Notes under the pieces: model-generated
The model's database searches: none
Told to the model about the DNA's origin: nothing
The model's input: the letters and a program-made list of their open reading frames with translations, nothing else
Part shown: positions 35,468 to 44,674 of the stretch, piece by piece
Numbering within the stretch: position 1 is the first letter of the stretch
Layout of the letters: each line of letters begins with the position of its first letter
Program-made: the position numbers and the translations under genes
Assembly (NCBI GenBank): GCA_963805325.1
Contig: CAWDTS010000010.1
Coordinates: 124,001 to 188,000 of the forward strand
DNA from: DASWJZ01 sp963805325
Lineage (GTDB): Bacteria; Pseudomonadota; Alphaproteobacteria; Rhizobiales; Afifellaceae
Reading direction: 5' to 3'
Length of the DNA stretch: 64,000 nt

Positions 35468-37291
35468 CTATTGCGGGGTTGAGGCGGCGGGTGCGGATGC
35501 CGTCGTCTGCGGAAGCGCCTGCGGCTGGATCGAATCGCCGTTCAGCGAGAACACGTAGAGCGTATTGCCGCGCGGCGGAAAGCCGTCACGCGACTTCTGC
35601 ACCATCGCGGCGCCGCCGACGCCGGCTTCGATGGCGACGTACTGACGGCCGTCCGGGCCGAGATAGGTTATCGGCTGACCGATGATCCCGGAGCCGAGCT
35701 TCTGCGACCAAAGCACCTTGCCGGTCCAGGCATCGACCGCACGGAACCATCCGTCGGTGGTGCCGTAGAAGACCAGGTTTCCGGCGGTGGCGATGGCGCC
35801 GCTCATCACCATGAACTTCTCCGGGATCGACCAGACCTTGGTGCCGGTCGCCGGATTCCAGGCGATGAAGCCGCCCCAGTCGCCGTCCTTGCCGTCGACG
35901 GAGAACCGCTCCATCTCCATGCCGTCGTAGGGCGTGCCGGGGATGTAAGAAACTTCGTGGTCGGTGAGCTTCATGCAGATATTGAAGACGCCGACATAGA
36001 GAAGGCCGGTCTTCGGGCTGAACGCCGGCGGCTCCCAGTCCTTCTGACCGATATCGGGCGGGCAGACGCGATCGAGCGTGACGTCGGGCTTCGGCTCGCG
36101 CGCCGGATCGACGATCGGCCTTCCGGTCTTCATGTCGAACCCGGTCGACCAGTTCTGGTAGGCGAAGTTCTTCGCCACCAGCACTTCGCCGGTCGTGCGG
36201 TCGATCGTGTAGGCGTAGGTGTTGCGGTCGAAGTGCACGAGCGTCTTGCGCATCTTGCCGTCGATCGGCATGTCGAGCAGGACCGCCTCGTTGACGCCGT
36301 CATAGTCCCACTGGTCGTGCGGCGTGAACTGGTAGGCCCATTTCGCCATCCCGGTCTTCGGGTCGCGGGCGAACATCGTGCTGGTCCAGAGGTTGTCGCC
36401 TGGCCGCTGCGCCGGAACGCGCGGACCGGGGTTGGACGTGCCGTAATAGATCAGATCGAGGGCAGGATCGTATGAGATGAAGCCCCACGACGAACCGGCG
36501 CCCGTGTGCCACATGTCGGCCGGCCAGGTTGAGATGCCGAGATCCTTGCCCTTGAGCTGCGGATAGAACGGCTTGAAATCGGGGCCGATCCGCACGTCGG
36601 AATCGGGGCCTACCGCATGCGCGCGCCACATCTCCTTGCCGGTCGCGACGTCGAGCGCCGCGAGCCAACCGTTGACGCCCATCTCGCCGCCGGAATTGCC
36701 GACGAACACCAGGCCGTCCGCAGTGAACGCGGACATCGTCATGGTCACCCCGCGTCCGGGATCGTCCATCTTCGTGCGCCAGACTTCCTTGCCGGTCTTC
36801 ACGTCGACGGCGACGGTCTCGGCATCCAGGAGATTGTAGATCAGCTTGCCGTCTGCGTAGGCCCAGCCGCGCAGGACCGCATCGCAACAGGCTTTGCCGA
36901 TGGCGATCGGCGCGGGATTCGGATCGTAGCTCCACTTGATCGACGGGCCGGGCTTGGTCAGGTCGAGCGCGTAGGCGATGTTCGGGAACGGCGTCACGAG
37001 GTACATCGTGTCGCCGACGACAAGCGGCGCGCCTTCGTGGCCGTACTGCGTTCCGTCGGAAAACGACCAGGCAAGTTTCAGGTTGGCGACGTTGTCAGGG
37101 GTGATCTGATCGAGCGGGCTGTATCGCGTGTTGGCGTAGTCGCGCGCCTGGCTCGTCCATTCGCCGGGATCTCCGGCTCCCACAAAACTCGCTGTGGCTT
37201 TACTGTAGGATTGATGCGTTTCAGTCGCCTGTTGAGCGTGGGCCGGAAATCCAGCGGCCGCAACCATTACGGCAAACCAAAGAACGCGCAT
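35468..37291 (-). CDS. PQQ-dependent alcohol dehydrogenase with lanthanide-type Asp-x-Asp motif
   Basis: 607 residues from the ATG at 37291, which follows a strong GGGAGG site. A signal peptide ends near AHAQQ. Hallmarks of the eight-bladed quinoprotein fold are W-docking repeats, the vicinal disulfide CC at 135-136 (IGKACCDAV), the metal Glu region GNSGGEMGVNGW, the metal Asn in YGTSNPGP, and the catalytic Asp in HDQWDYDGVNE. The second Asp two residues on (329 and 331) is the feature that separates lanthanide-dependent (XoxF/ExaF-like) from calcium enzymes, which have Ala or similar there. It oxidises an alcohol or aldehyde in the periplasm. Substrate not known. Confidence 0.88.
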   Translation of the reverse strand: MRVLWFAVMVAAAGFPAHAQQATETHQSYSKATASFVGAGDPGEWTSQARDYANTRYSPLDQITPDNVANLKLAWSFSDGTQYGHEGAPLVVGDTMYLVTPFPNIAYALDLTKPGPSIKWSYDPNPAPIAIGKACCDAVLRGWAYADGKLIYNLLDAETVAVDVKTGKEVWRTKMDDPGRGVTMTMSAFTADGLVFVGNSGGEMGVNGWLAALDVATGKEMWRAHAVGPDSDVRIGPDFKPFYPQLKGKDLGISTWPADMWHTGAGSSWGFISYDPALDLIYYGTSNPGPRVPAQRPGDNLWTSTMFARDPKTGMAKWAYQFTPHDQWDYDGVNEAVLLDMPIDGKMRKTLVHFDRNTYAYTIDRTTGEVLVAKNFAYQNWSTGFDMKTGRPIVDPAREPKPDVTLDRVCPPDIGQKDWEPPAFSPKTGLLYVGVFNICMKLTDHEVSYIPGTPYDGMEMERFSVDGKDGDWGGFIAWNPATGTKVWSIPEKFMVMSGAIATAGNLVFYGTTDGWFRAVDAWTGKVLWSQKLGSGIIGQPITYLGPDGRQYVAIEAGVGGAAMVQKSRDGFPPRGNTLYVFSLNGDSIQPQALPQTTASAPAASTPQ

Positions 37292-37539
37292 CAAGCCACC
37301 CTCCCAGGGTATGTCTTTGCGGAAAATCTGAATATCGGCTGCAACGAGGGGAGCCGCGAAAGGTTGCGCGACTCGTGAAGAAAGTCGGTGGGCCGGAAAA
37401 CGCGAAGCTCTGCTGACTATTAGCGTCAACAAACGAAAGTCGGTTGTAGCTGGTCGCCTCGGAATTGCCTAAGTCCAAAGCGCGGCACGGATTCTCTCCG
37501 CGGCATTCCTTCTGGGGCGAATGCGCAGGATCGTCTGTA

Positions 37540-38619
37540 CTACCGCTGATCATCTGGCATGGGCGCGACGCACAGACGCAGGATGAAGACCCGCGCTACC
37601 GCGGCCAGCGGCGTCGCCAGCGCCAGACCGTAGATGCCGAAGAGCAGCCCGAGGATGATCTGGCTGCCAAAGAGGAAGGCCGGCGGGACGGAGATGGCCC
37701 GCTTCTGAATGAGCGGAGTCAGGAGATAGCTCTCGAGCGTCTGCACCGCGAGATAGACGGCGAGCGCGCCGACAACGCCCCATAAGCCAAAGGCCAGGCT
37801 CACGAGCATGATGGCGATGCCGGCGATCAGCGGGCCGAGCGTCGGAACGAATGCGAGCAGGCCAGCCTGCAGGCCAAGGAGAAGCGCCGGCCCAACCCCC
37901 ACAAGAGTCAGCCCGAGCCATACGAACAATCCGATGACCGACATCGTCACAGACTGGCCGAGCAACCAGTGGCGGAGCGTTTCGCCGGATTCATCAAGCA
38001 CCTCGCGAAAGCGCGCGCGGTGCGCTGGCGGCACGAGCAGAAGGACCGCGTCGCGATAAACCGCCGGCTGCGTGGCCAGGAAGAGCCCGAGAAAGATGAT
38101 GACGAGGGTGTCGCCGAGCACGCCCAGCACCATGCCGATCGCAGTCCAGGCGGGACCGAACAGACCTCCAACGTCCGGCAACACAGACCGAAGCGTCGGC
38201 GCCGCGCTTCTTCCCAGCGCCTTGGCGCCCTGGTCGGCTAGGCCGCTGACGCTGTCGGACGGTAGTTTGATCCCGTGCCCGCTGAGCCAGGCGAGCACAT
38301 GATTGATCTGCTCGCGCAACGTCGAAGCGAGCTCGCTCCCTTGCATGGCGAGCGCAGCACCGCCCCACGCGATCGCCGCGAGCAGGAGGATGCCGAGGAG
38401 GCTGCAGACCATCGCGAGCCGGACACCGCGCGGCCACGGCAGCACCCGTCCCAGCAGGCGCGTGATCGCATCGAGGAAGGCGGCGAACAGCACTCCCGCG
38501 AAGATCAGCAGCAGCGCGTCGCTCGCCAGCCAGAGGACGATGAGCCCGCCCGCCGTGAAGGCGGCCACGACGATGCCGTAGCGGACGACGGAACGGGGAT
38601 CTTCCGCAGTTCCGTTCAT
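37540..38619 (-). CDS. AI-2E family transporter (PerM/YdiK type)
   Basis: About 359 residues from ATG 38619. Hydrophobic helices and the family pattern are visible: DALLLIFAGVLFAAFLDAI near the start, the GQSVTMSVIGLFVWLGL helix, and the closing FVPTLGPLIAGIAIML and GSQIILGLLFGIYGLALATPLAAV. The family name comes from TqsA; substrates of most members are unknown. It lies just after DUF421, probably cotranscribed from the minus strand. The 5' extension to 38724 overlaps DUF421 and lacks support. Confidence 0.85.
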   Translation of the reverse strand: MNGTAEDPRSVVRYGIVVAAFTAGGLIVLWLASDALLLIFAGVLFAAFLDAITRLLGRVLPWPRGVRLAMVCSLLGILLLAAIAWGGAALAMQGSELASTLREQINHVLAWLSGHGIKLPSDSVSGLADQGAKALGRSAAPTLRSVLPDVGGLFGPAWTAIGMVLGVLGDTLVIIFLGLFLATQPAVYRDAVLLLVPPAHRARFREVLDESGETLRHWLLGQSVTMSVIGLFVWLGLTLVGVGPALLLGLQAGLLAFVPTLGPLIAGIAIMLVSLAFGLWGVVGALAVYLAVQTLESYLLTPLIQKRAISVPPAFLFGSQIILGLLFGIYGLALATPLAAVARVFILRLCVAPMPDDQR

Positions 38620-38641
38620 CGGCACGTCGCCCGACGCAAAG

Positions 38642-39175
38642 TCATTCGGCGCTCGCTGTTGCGGCTGGCGGCATCGCTTCGGAAGAGGACAGGCTGCTGC
38701 CTGTCCTCGGCAGGTTGCGCACAACGCTGAGAGATCCGTCCGTTTCGAGGGTGACGGCGTCGATCTCCGACACGTCGCCGACTCCGGCGGAGCGGACGGC
38801 CGCCAGGAGGTCGTCCGACGTCACCCGCTCTCGCCGCATCGCGGCTTGCAGCATTTTTCCCCTGTGAAGCAGGAGCGTCGGCTCCGCCTTAATCAGGTTC
38901 TCGAACGCCCCGAACCGTACCGACAGCCAGGTGATGACGAACTGGAGCGCGATCAGCAGCGCCAGAGCGAGCGCGCCTTCGGCGAGCGCGACAGACTTGT
39001 TCAGGATGATCGACGCGAGCGTGGAGCCCAGCGAAACGGTCACGATGAGATCGAAGGCATTGAGCTTCGCGAGTGTTCGCTTGCCCGAGATGCGCAGGAA
39101 CGCCACCAGGGTGACATACGCGAAACCGCCGCCGATCAGTACGCGCAGCAAACCCATCCAGCTATCGAAAAACAT
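38642..39175 (-). CDS. DUF421 (YetF-like) membrane protein
   Basis: 177 residues from the ATG at 39175. Three N-terminal helices (LLRVLIGGGFAYVTLVAFL..., FDLIVTVSLGSTLASIIL, LALALLIALQFVITWL) lead to the soluble DUF421 domain with EPTLLLHRGKMLQAAMRRERVT and DLLAAVRSAGVGDVSEIDAV. RISGKRTLAKLNAFDLIV is the conserved family signature. Such proteins are common in stress regulons, but their function is unknown. A candidate EcfG promoter lies 140 bases upstream. The frame continuing into the CaCA gene upstream is a read-through artefact. Confidence 0.85.
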   Translation of the reverse strand: MFFDSWMGLLRVLIGGGFAYVTLVAFLRISGKRTLAKLNAFDLIVTVSLGSTLASIILNKSVALAEGALALALLIALQFVITWLSVRFGAFENLIKAEPTLLLHRGKMLQAAMRRERVTSDDLLAAVRSAGVGDVSEIDAVTLETDGSLSVVRNLPRTGSSLSSSEAMPPAATASAE

Positions 39176-39315
39176 CGGTGTTCCTTGGGTATGAACTCGC
39201 AGCAATGAGCAACGGCAGGCGAGCGCGCTGCCGCTGCGTCGAGCCCCATTCGGGGACCGGAAGGCGCTGAAGCAGGCGATCTCGCATGCCGGCCCGACGG
39301 GTCGCCCAGGTTGCA

Positions 39316-39340
39316 AACAACCTCGCGCGCTCGTCGTTCC
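39316..39340 (-). promoter_or_regulatory. Candidate EcfG promoter for DUF421 (TGTT variant)
   Basis: Read on the minus strand the site is GGAAC, 16 bases, TGTT. It differs from the EcfG consensus only at the weakly conserved first base of the -10. It lies 140 bases before the DUF421 start. Confidence 0.4.
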
Positions 39341-39354
39341 GTCGCCTGCGTCCG

Positions 39355-40417
39355 CTAGGAGAGGAAATAGGCCATCGCGAGGACCGCATAGACCGCGATC
39401 AGCATGACCCCCTCGAACCAGGTTGTTTCGCCGTCGCCGGCGATCGAGTTCACGATGAAGGCGGTGCCGGCGATGGCAAAGAGATCGACCGGATTGGTGA
39501 ACACGAGGCTCATCGGATGCCCGATAAGCCAGGAGAAGATCACCAGCAGCGGCGCCACCACCAGCGCGACCTGCAGCCCCGATCCGATGCAGATGCTCAT
39601 GACGAGCCCCATGCGGTTCTGCCGGGCAAACCAGACTGCCGCGAAGATGTCGGCGCTGGTGCCGACCAGCGCCAGCACGATGACGCCGAGGAAGAGCGGC
39701 GTGAGGCGCAGCGTCTCGGCCGCGGCCGTCAGCGCTCCGGAGACGAGCTCGCTTTCGAAGCGCCGCCGCGGCTGTGGCGGCCGCAAGGATCATCAGGCAT
39801 TTCGCCGCCGACCATCGCGGCTCGCTCTTGTCCTCCTCTCCGCTCGCGAAGACGTCGCGGTGCGTGACGAGGGTGTAGATGAGGTTTCCCGCATAAAGGA
39901 ACAGCAGCACGCAGGAGACCGCGAGGCTCAGCGCTTCGTCGGAGAAGGCCACGTCGGTCGTGTGGCGGATGCTGCGGCCCGTGTAGTCGAACACGGCGGG
40001 AAGCAGGAGCGCGATGACGGCAAGGATCATCATGCTCGAAAGGAGCCCCGCGCGCTCGCGCTTGAAGGTCTGCCGATCCCGCGTGAATCCGCCCACGACG
40101 ATCGCCAGCCCAAGTCCGAGCAGACACGTTCCGAGGATGGACCCCGTGATCTGCGCATGCACGACGTCCGACCGTCCGCGGGCAAGCACGAACAGCGCTA
40201 GCACCAGCTCGGCGAGGCTGCCGAGACTGATCGTGAGAAGGCTTCCGATCGTCGGACCGGTATGGAGCGCAAGCTGATCCGTCGCGGCGCAAATCCACTC
40301 CGCCAGGATCGCGATCCCGGCAATGCCCGCTGCGAAGACGTAGAGGGGAGGGAGACCGAGAAGATATTCGGCTGCTGGCGCCAGCGGGACCAGGAGAAGC
40401 AGAACAAGGCGCACCAT
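39355..40417 (-). CDS. CaCA-family calcium/cation:proton antiporter (frameshifted)
   Basis: About 353 residues joined. The N-terminal half has the alpha-1 repeat (HTGPTIGSLLTISLGSLAELVLALF) and the C-terminal half the alpha-2 repeat (FLGVIVLALVGTSADIFAAVWFA), the ion-binding motifs of the Cax/ChaA antiporters with their acidic residues. Eleven hydrophobic segments are likely. The frame shifts once near 39760-39770 between ILAAATAAAA and FESELVSGA. It exports calcium or another cation in exchange for protons. It is oriented with DUF421 and the AI-2E gene. Confidence 0.82.
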
Positions 40418-40585
40418 CCACTTTTCTCCTGTTGCTGGTTTCGGATGGACGTTGAGGCCCGCGCTGCGAAGAACTTCCGCGGGCAGCCGAAACCCTGGCT
40501 CGCGGCCGCCCTATCCGGAGAGGACGCGCGTGGTAGCCGCATGGTTGCAGGCGATCTCGATTTAGAGCGCCCGCGCGATGGCCCG

Positions 40586-40963
40586 TCAGGGCTCGGATGT
40601 CTGTCGCGAGGCGAGGCAAAGCCGCAGAGCGCTCGCCACGCGCTCGCTCGAATAGGGCTTGTCGAGCACCGGCGCGCCCTTGGTCGTCTGGATGGCGCTC
40701 TGGCCGTAGCCGGTGGTGAAGACGAGCGGCACGCCCCGCTCCCTCAGTCTGTCGGCGAGCGGATCGACCCGGACGTCGCGGAGGTTCACGTCGAGGATCG
40801 CAGCGTCGATCATCGCGTCTTCGGCAATCGCGAAGGCGCGCGCGAGCGTCGCCGCCGGGCCGACGACCTCCGCTCCGAGGCTTGTGAGCGTGTCCACCAA
40901 AACGGCGGCGACAAGCGCTTCGTCCTCGACGACCAGAATCCTCTTGCCTGCGATGATATCCAC
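40586..40963 (-). CDS. Single-domain response regulator
   Basis: 125 residues containing one receiver domain: acidic VVEDEA near the start, the phosphorylatable Asp in AAILDVNLRD (about residue 57), Thr in FTTGYG, and Lys in VLDKPYS. There is no output domain. It lies seven bases after the HWE kinase gene and is its likely partner, acting as a phosphate sink or relay, as is common in alphaproteobacterial general stress signalling. Confidence 0.9.
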   Translation of the reverse strand: MDIIAGKRILVVEDEALVAAVLVDTLTSLGAEVVGPAATLARAFAIAEDAMIDAAILDVNLRDVRVDPLADRLRERGVPLVFTTGYGQSAIQTTKGAPVLDKPYSSERVASALRLCLASRQTSEP

Positions 40964-40970
40964 GGGCGCT

Positions 40971-42677
40971 CTAGGGCAGCGCGGTCTGGATCGCGCAGAC
41001 CACGCCTTCGGGTCTGAACTGAAGCGCGACCTCGGCGTCGAGATCGTAGGCCAGCGACTGCTCGATCAGGCGGGTTCCGAAACCTTGGCGGGCCGGCGGC
41101 TTCACCTTCGGTCCTCCTCGCTCCTGCCAGTTGATGTGCAGCTGCGGGTGCGGATCCTGCTTCTTCTCCCACGAAAGCTCGACGCTTCCGGCATCGTTGG
41201 AAAGCGCGCCATATTTCAGAGCGTTCGTGCAAAGCTCATGCAGCGCCAGCGACACCGCAAGCGCCTGCTTGGCCGAGAGGATGACCGGCGGCCCTGACAC
41301 CGAATACCGATGCCCGTCGATCCCCTGCGATCGCAGCGTGCCGAGCGCGACGTCGTCGAGAGCGGCGTTCTCCCAGTTCGATTGGGTGAGCAGATTGTGC
41401 GCCGTGGCGAGCGCGATCAGCCGTCCCTCGAAGGCGCGCACGCAGCCCTTGTCGGCCTGGCTGTCGCGAAAGCTTTGGTGCGCCATCGCCTGCACGACGG
41501 CGAGCGTATTCTTGACGCGGTGATTGAGCTCGTCGAGCAGCAAGCGAAGACGCCTCTCCAACTCCTGGCGTTCGGTGATGTCGACGTTGACGCCGATCAT
41601 CCCCAGGAACGTGCCGACCGGAGAAAAGCGCGGACGCGCCTCCGTCCTCAGGATTCGATAGGTGCCGTTGGCATTCAGGTAGCGGCCGTCGATGCTGGCC
41701 GCCTCCTGATTCCAGATCGCTTGCATCATCTGACGCCCGATCTCGGGCGCGTCGTCGGGATGCATCGTGCGTTGCCAGTCGAAGGTGCTCAGATCCTCGA
41801 CGCCCCAGAACTCGCGCAGCAGCCGGTTCAGATGCAGGCACCGTCCTTCCGCGTCGCTGGTCCAGATCATCACCGGCGCCTGCTCCGACATCAGCCGGAA
41901 CCGCTCTTCCGACTCGCGCAACTCGTCGATGCCGCGCTGCCTCTCCTCATCCGCCCGGGCCCGCTCGATGCCGAAGCCGAGCTGGCGCGCGATCGTCACC
42001 GCAAGCTCGACCTCCAATTCGGGAAACTCGTGGACATCAGGAAAATAGCTCATGAACTTGCCGATCGTCCGCCCGCGCGACACAATCGGGATGAACGCGA
42101 GCGCTCTTATTCCCTCTGCTCTGATCGCGGTCTTCACCCAATCCGGCTCGTCGGTCTCGTCGATGTCCTTCACGAGGATAGGCGCTGGATGGGTATCCGC
42201 TGGCGTCCACGGCGAGTGCCCCGCCAACTTGCTGCGATAGTCGTCAGAGAGTCCCCGCCACGCAACGAACTGCATCGCGCCGCCTTCGTCGAAGAGCAGG
42301 ATCGAAGCGCGATCGCTGGGCCCCGACGTGATCGCGTCGAGCGCAGCGTCGAAAACGTCTCCCAAATGACGGGCTCGAAAAAGACCGTTCGTTAGCCGGA
42401 ACAGGATAGCCAGGTGATCGGCAGCTGGCGGCCCTCCGGAAAAACCCGCGGTTGGCGGTCCTCCGCCCTCATCTTGCGCGACCCATACTTCCCCACTGAC
42501 GTCTCTCCCACTGACGTCTCTCGGCCCGGCCGGCAACCAAGCCTTCAACCAAGCCGGCAAAGGGAACGCGTCTGCCGCCCGAGAGTTCCGCTGCGGGTTG
42601 CACGGGCAACGCAACTGCATGCTGCGGTCAAAGCGGAACCACACGAACGGACGCGTCTTACAACTGAGCGAGCTCAA
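40971..42677 (-). CDS. HWE-family histidine kinase with GAF and PAS domains
   Basis: Up to 568 residues. A GAF domain (LFRLTNGLFRARHLGDVFDA to RQLGFGIERARADE) is followed by a PAS domain (FRLMSEQAPVMIWTSDAEG...). The HWE kinase core has LDELNHRVKNTLAVVQAMAHQ (phospho-His), ALHELCTNALKYGALS and a GFGTRLIEQSL glycine box. These kinases often feed the PhyR-EcfG pathway. The N-terminus is uncertain. If the EcfG promoter at 42565-42589 is real, the start must lie below 42565, perhaps at a TTG codon near 42550, because no ATG fits in frame there. A 15-base tandem duplication lies at 42492-42521. Confidence 0.85.
   Translation of the reverse strand: MSSLSCKTRPFVWFRFDRSMQLRCPCNPQRNSRAADAFPLPAWLKAWLPAGPRDVSGRDVSGEVWVAQDEGGGPPTAGFSGGPPAADHLAILFRLTNGLFRARHLGDVFDAALDAITSGPSDRASILLFDEGGAMQFVAWRGLSDDYRSKLAGHSPWTPADTHPAPILVKDIDETDEPDWVKTAIRAEGIRALAFIPIVSRGRTIGKFMSYFPDVHEFPELEVELAVTIARQLGFGIERARADEERQRGIDELRESEERFRLMSEQAPVMIWTSDAEGRCLHLNRLLREFWGVEDLSTFDWQRTMHPDDAPEIGRQMMQAIWNQEAASIDGRYLNANGTYRILRTEARPRFSPVGTFLGMIGVNVDITERQELERRLRLLLDELNHRVKNTLAVVQAMAHQSFRDSQADKGCVRAFEGRLIALATAHNLLTQSNWENAALDDVALGTLRSQGIDGHRYSVSGPPVILSAKQALAVSLALHELCTNALKYGALSNDAGSVELSWEKKQDPHPQLHINWQERGGPKVKPPARQGFGTRLIEQSLAYDLDAEVALQFRPEGVVCAIQTALP
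42563..42589. promoter_or_regulatory. Overlapping EcfG-type promoters, both strands
   Basis: On the minus strand the site is an exact GGAAC (42589-42585), 16 bases, CGTT (42568-42565), pointing to the HWE kinase. On the plus strand GGAAC at 42563 and AGTT at 42584, also 16 bases apart, point to the gene at 42703. The site is nearly symmetrical because GGAAC includes most of the reverse CGTT. Confidence 0.6.
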
Positions 42678-42702
42678 CGAGGTAGACCAAGGAGCGGGTT
42701 AT

Positions 42703-43248
42703 ATGAATGCAACCGCCGAAGTCCCCAGCGACGAGGCTGACAAGCGTCAATTGAAGTTTGCACGCGAAGAAGGCGCGGCGTACCAGCGTTCGCTGGCGTA
42801 CATGATCGACGAGGTGGCAAACACCGGAACGAAAAAGCGCGTGGGTGACTATGTCGTGGGCGTGGCGCAGGAGCGCGCGGAAGGTATGTACCACCTGAGC
42901 GACGCGGGAAAGCTGGTCTGGAGCGAACCGACCGAAGAGAATTGCCACATTGAGGTCTCGGTCAGCGACGCGGCCGACCAACGCTTCATCCCGTCGCTTG
43001 AGATAGAGGCGACGCTGGTTTCGGAAGGCGGAGAGACGATCGGCCCATTTCCGGTGCCGTTCCTTTGGCATCCCGGCCTCTATCACTATGGCCGCAACAT
43101 CAAGGTGCCCGAAGACGGCAGATACACCGTAAAGGTCGCTATCGCGCCGGCGAAGTTCGCTCGGCATGACAAGATCAACGGGCGGCGCTTCGGCAAGCCG
43201 GTCAACGTCGAGTTTCCGGACATTGAAATCAAGGCAGGACGCGAGTAG
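42703..43248 (+). CDS. Iron-transport-associated P19/Tp34-like domain protein (pfam10634 type)
   Basis: 181 residues. The C-terminal region (RFIPSLEIEATLV, PVPFLWHPGLYHYGRNIKV, RYTVKVAIAPAKFARHDKIN) matches the periplasmic P19/Tp34 fold, which binds copper or iron through Met/His residues. It is unusual in having no signal peptide: the N-terminus (NATAEVPSDEADKRQLKFAREE) is hydrophilic. The ATG at 42703 has GGAG upstream. It may act in the cytoplasm or be a chaperone. It lies divergent to the HWE kinase, sharing a stress-type promoter. Confidence 0.72.
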   Translation: MNATAEVPSDEADKRQLKFAREEGAAYQRSLAYMIDEVANTGTKKRVGDYVVGVAQERAEGMYHLSDAGKLVWSEPTEENCHIEVSVSDAADQRFIPSLEIEATLVSEGGETIGPFPVPFLWHPGLYHYGRNIKVPEDGRYTVKVAIAPAKFARHDKINGRRFGKPVNVEFPDIEIKAGRE

Positions 43249-43452
43249 CCGGAAAATCGAGACGCAATCGAGCTTTCGCCCTAGGTTTTCGTCGCAACGC
43301 CGCGGGTGCGACGCGTTTCGCAAAGCTGATGTCGGTGCGCGCCGTCCCGGTCTTCCTGCCCGATCGGAAGAGGTTGTAAGGATTTTCCGCTTCTCGACCG
43401 CTTGAATGTGGCGGGTCGCATGCCCGCGACCTCAATCCGCTCCGCGATCGAC

Positions 43453-43990
43453 TTACACGGCAAGTGGCGGCTCCCCGATGGGCTGGATGCAGCTTTCGTC
43501 GTCATTCTTGACGCTGTTCACACTGCGGCTCACGGCAATCGCCCGCATTCGTTCCGCAGGGTATGGCTTGAGCAGCCCCCTCAGCTTTTCGACAGTCGTA
43601 GCTGGATCAAGCCAGCGGTCGTAGTCGTCCGGCTCGAGGATCACTGGCATCCGATCGTGGATCGCCGCAGCAAGCGGGTTCGGTTTGCCGACAATGATCG
43701 TAGCCGAGAGAATTTCCTTGCCCGCGATCTTCGCGAACTCCCAGAGCCCGGCAAAGGCGAAAGGCTCAAGGTCCTCGCGTTGGAAGCGGTAGGGCTGCTT
43801 TCCATCAGCGCGCTTCTGCCACTCGAAGAATCCGGTCGCCGGGACGAGTGCTCGTTGCTTGGCGTAGGCTTCCTTGAACATTCGCAAGGTGTGCACCGTC
43901 TCGGCTCTGGCATTGATGTGCGGGACCTTCGGCATCTCCTTCGACCACCAGGGGACCAGCCCCCAGCGCGCCATTGCCAGCTCGCGCTCG
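43453..43990 (-). pseudogene. SRAP (YedK/HMCES) domain protein, 5'-truncated
   Basis: The readable part contains ELAMARWGLVPWW, VPHINARAETV, ALVPATGFFEWQK, FAFAGLWEF and RMPVILEPDDYDRWL, clear motifs of SRAP proteins that crosslink to abasic sites in single-stranded DNA. The N-terminal part with the essential Cys2 is missing. In its place, beyond about 43976, lies sequence coding on the other strand for an SDR fragment. The gene is thus cut by a rearrangement and cannot form the catalytic adduct. Confidence 0.8.
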
Positions 43991-44220
43991 CGGACAAGAA
44001 TATCCGGGTAAATGCCGTTGCTCCCGGACCGATTTGGACCCCCCTGATCCCATCGACGATGCCGCACGAGAAGGTCGAGAATTTCGGGAAGAATACGCCG
44101 CTCGGTCGCCCCGGCCAGCCGGCGGAGCTCGCAGGTGCTTTCGTGCTGCTGGCCTCTCGGGAGGCGAGCTACATCACAGGGGCGCTGATCCCTGTTACCG
44201 GTGGTCGGCCCATGCTTTGA
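43976..44220 (+). pseudogene. SDR C-terminal fragment, paralogue of the SDR at 55341
   Basis: The frame LALADKNIRVNAVAPGPIW to GALIPVTGGRPML matches nearly residue for residue the C-terminus of the complete SDR at 55341-56213. The N-terminal NAD site and catalytic Tyr-Lys are absent. The join to the SRAP remnant is at about 43976. It is a duplication product rather than an independent gene. Confidence 0.85.
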
Positions 44221-44449
44221 CCGGCTTTGTTGAGCCCTCGGCAAAGCGGCTCCGGACCGGAGCTAAAGTCCGTCGGTGGGTGGCAATACCCGCCGCGGTT
44301 TGCCGGCAACAGACGGGGTCGAGGCGCGGCAATTTCTCGCAAGCTGATTGCAAAATCGGGAGTAGCTCGCCTAACAAGCGCGAAAGTTGCCGCTGTTGCC
44401 GTGACGGAGGAAAGCGCTAGCGACCCAAGAGGAGCAGCGGCACGAGCTG

Positions 44450-44659
44450 CTACTCGATACGGGGACTGGCATGGATCTCGACGACCTTCCATTGCCGGAC
44501 CTGCTCAACGAGTTGTTCAGGCTCGTCTACACCTAGAGCACGCAGGTGCTCAACGGCGTGGTTTTCATTGGGTGTAACGAAGGGCTCGTGGCGAGGGCGC
44601 TCGATGGAATAGACATAGTCATCAGCGCGTCGCTTGGCAGAGAGCCGAATCATTTTCAC
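44450..44659 (-). CDS. Small hypothetical protein
   Basis: 69 residues, starting with GTG at 44659 (or the nearby ATG at 44653), with a GGGAG sequence just before. It reads as a natural hydrophilic protein (HAVEHLRALGVDEPEQLVEQV). I recognise no family. The lack of any alternative coding and its neat start support it only moderately. Confidence 0.4.
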   Translation of the reverse strand: MKMIRLSAKRRADDYVYSIERPRHEPFVTPNENHAVEHLRALGVDEPEQLVEQVRQWKVVEIHASPRIE

Positions 44660-44674
44660 TCCCAGCAGGCTTCG

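Noticed and set aside
35197..37432. Longer starts for the PQQ dehydrogenase and subunit II
   Set aside because: The upstream extensions lack ribosome sites and signal-peptide logic; internal ATGs at 37291 and 34920 follow proper sites or stop overlaps.
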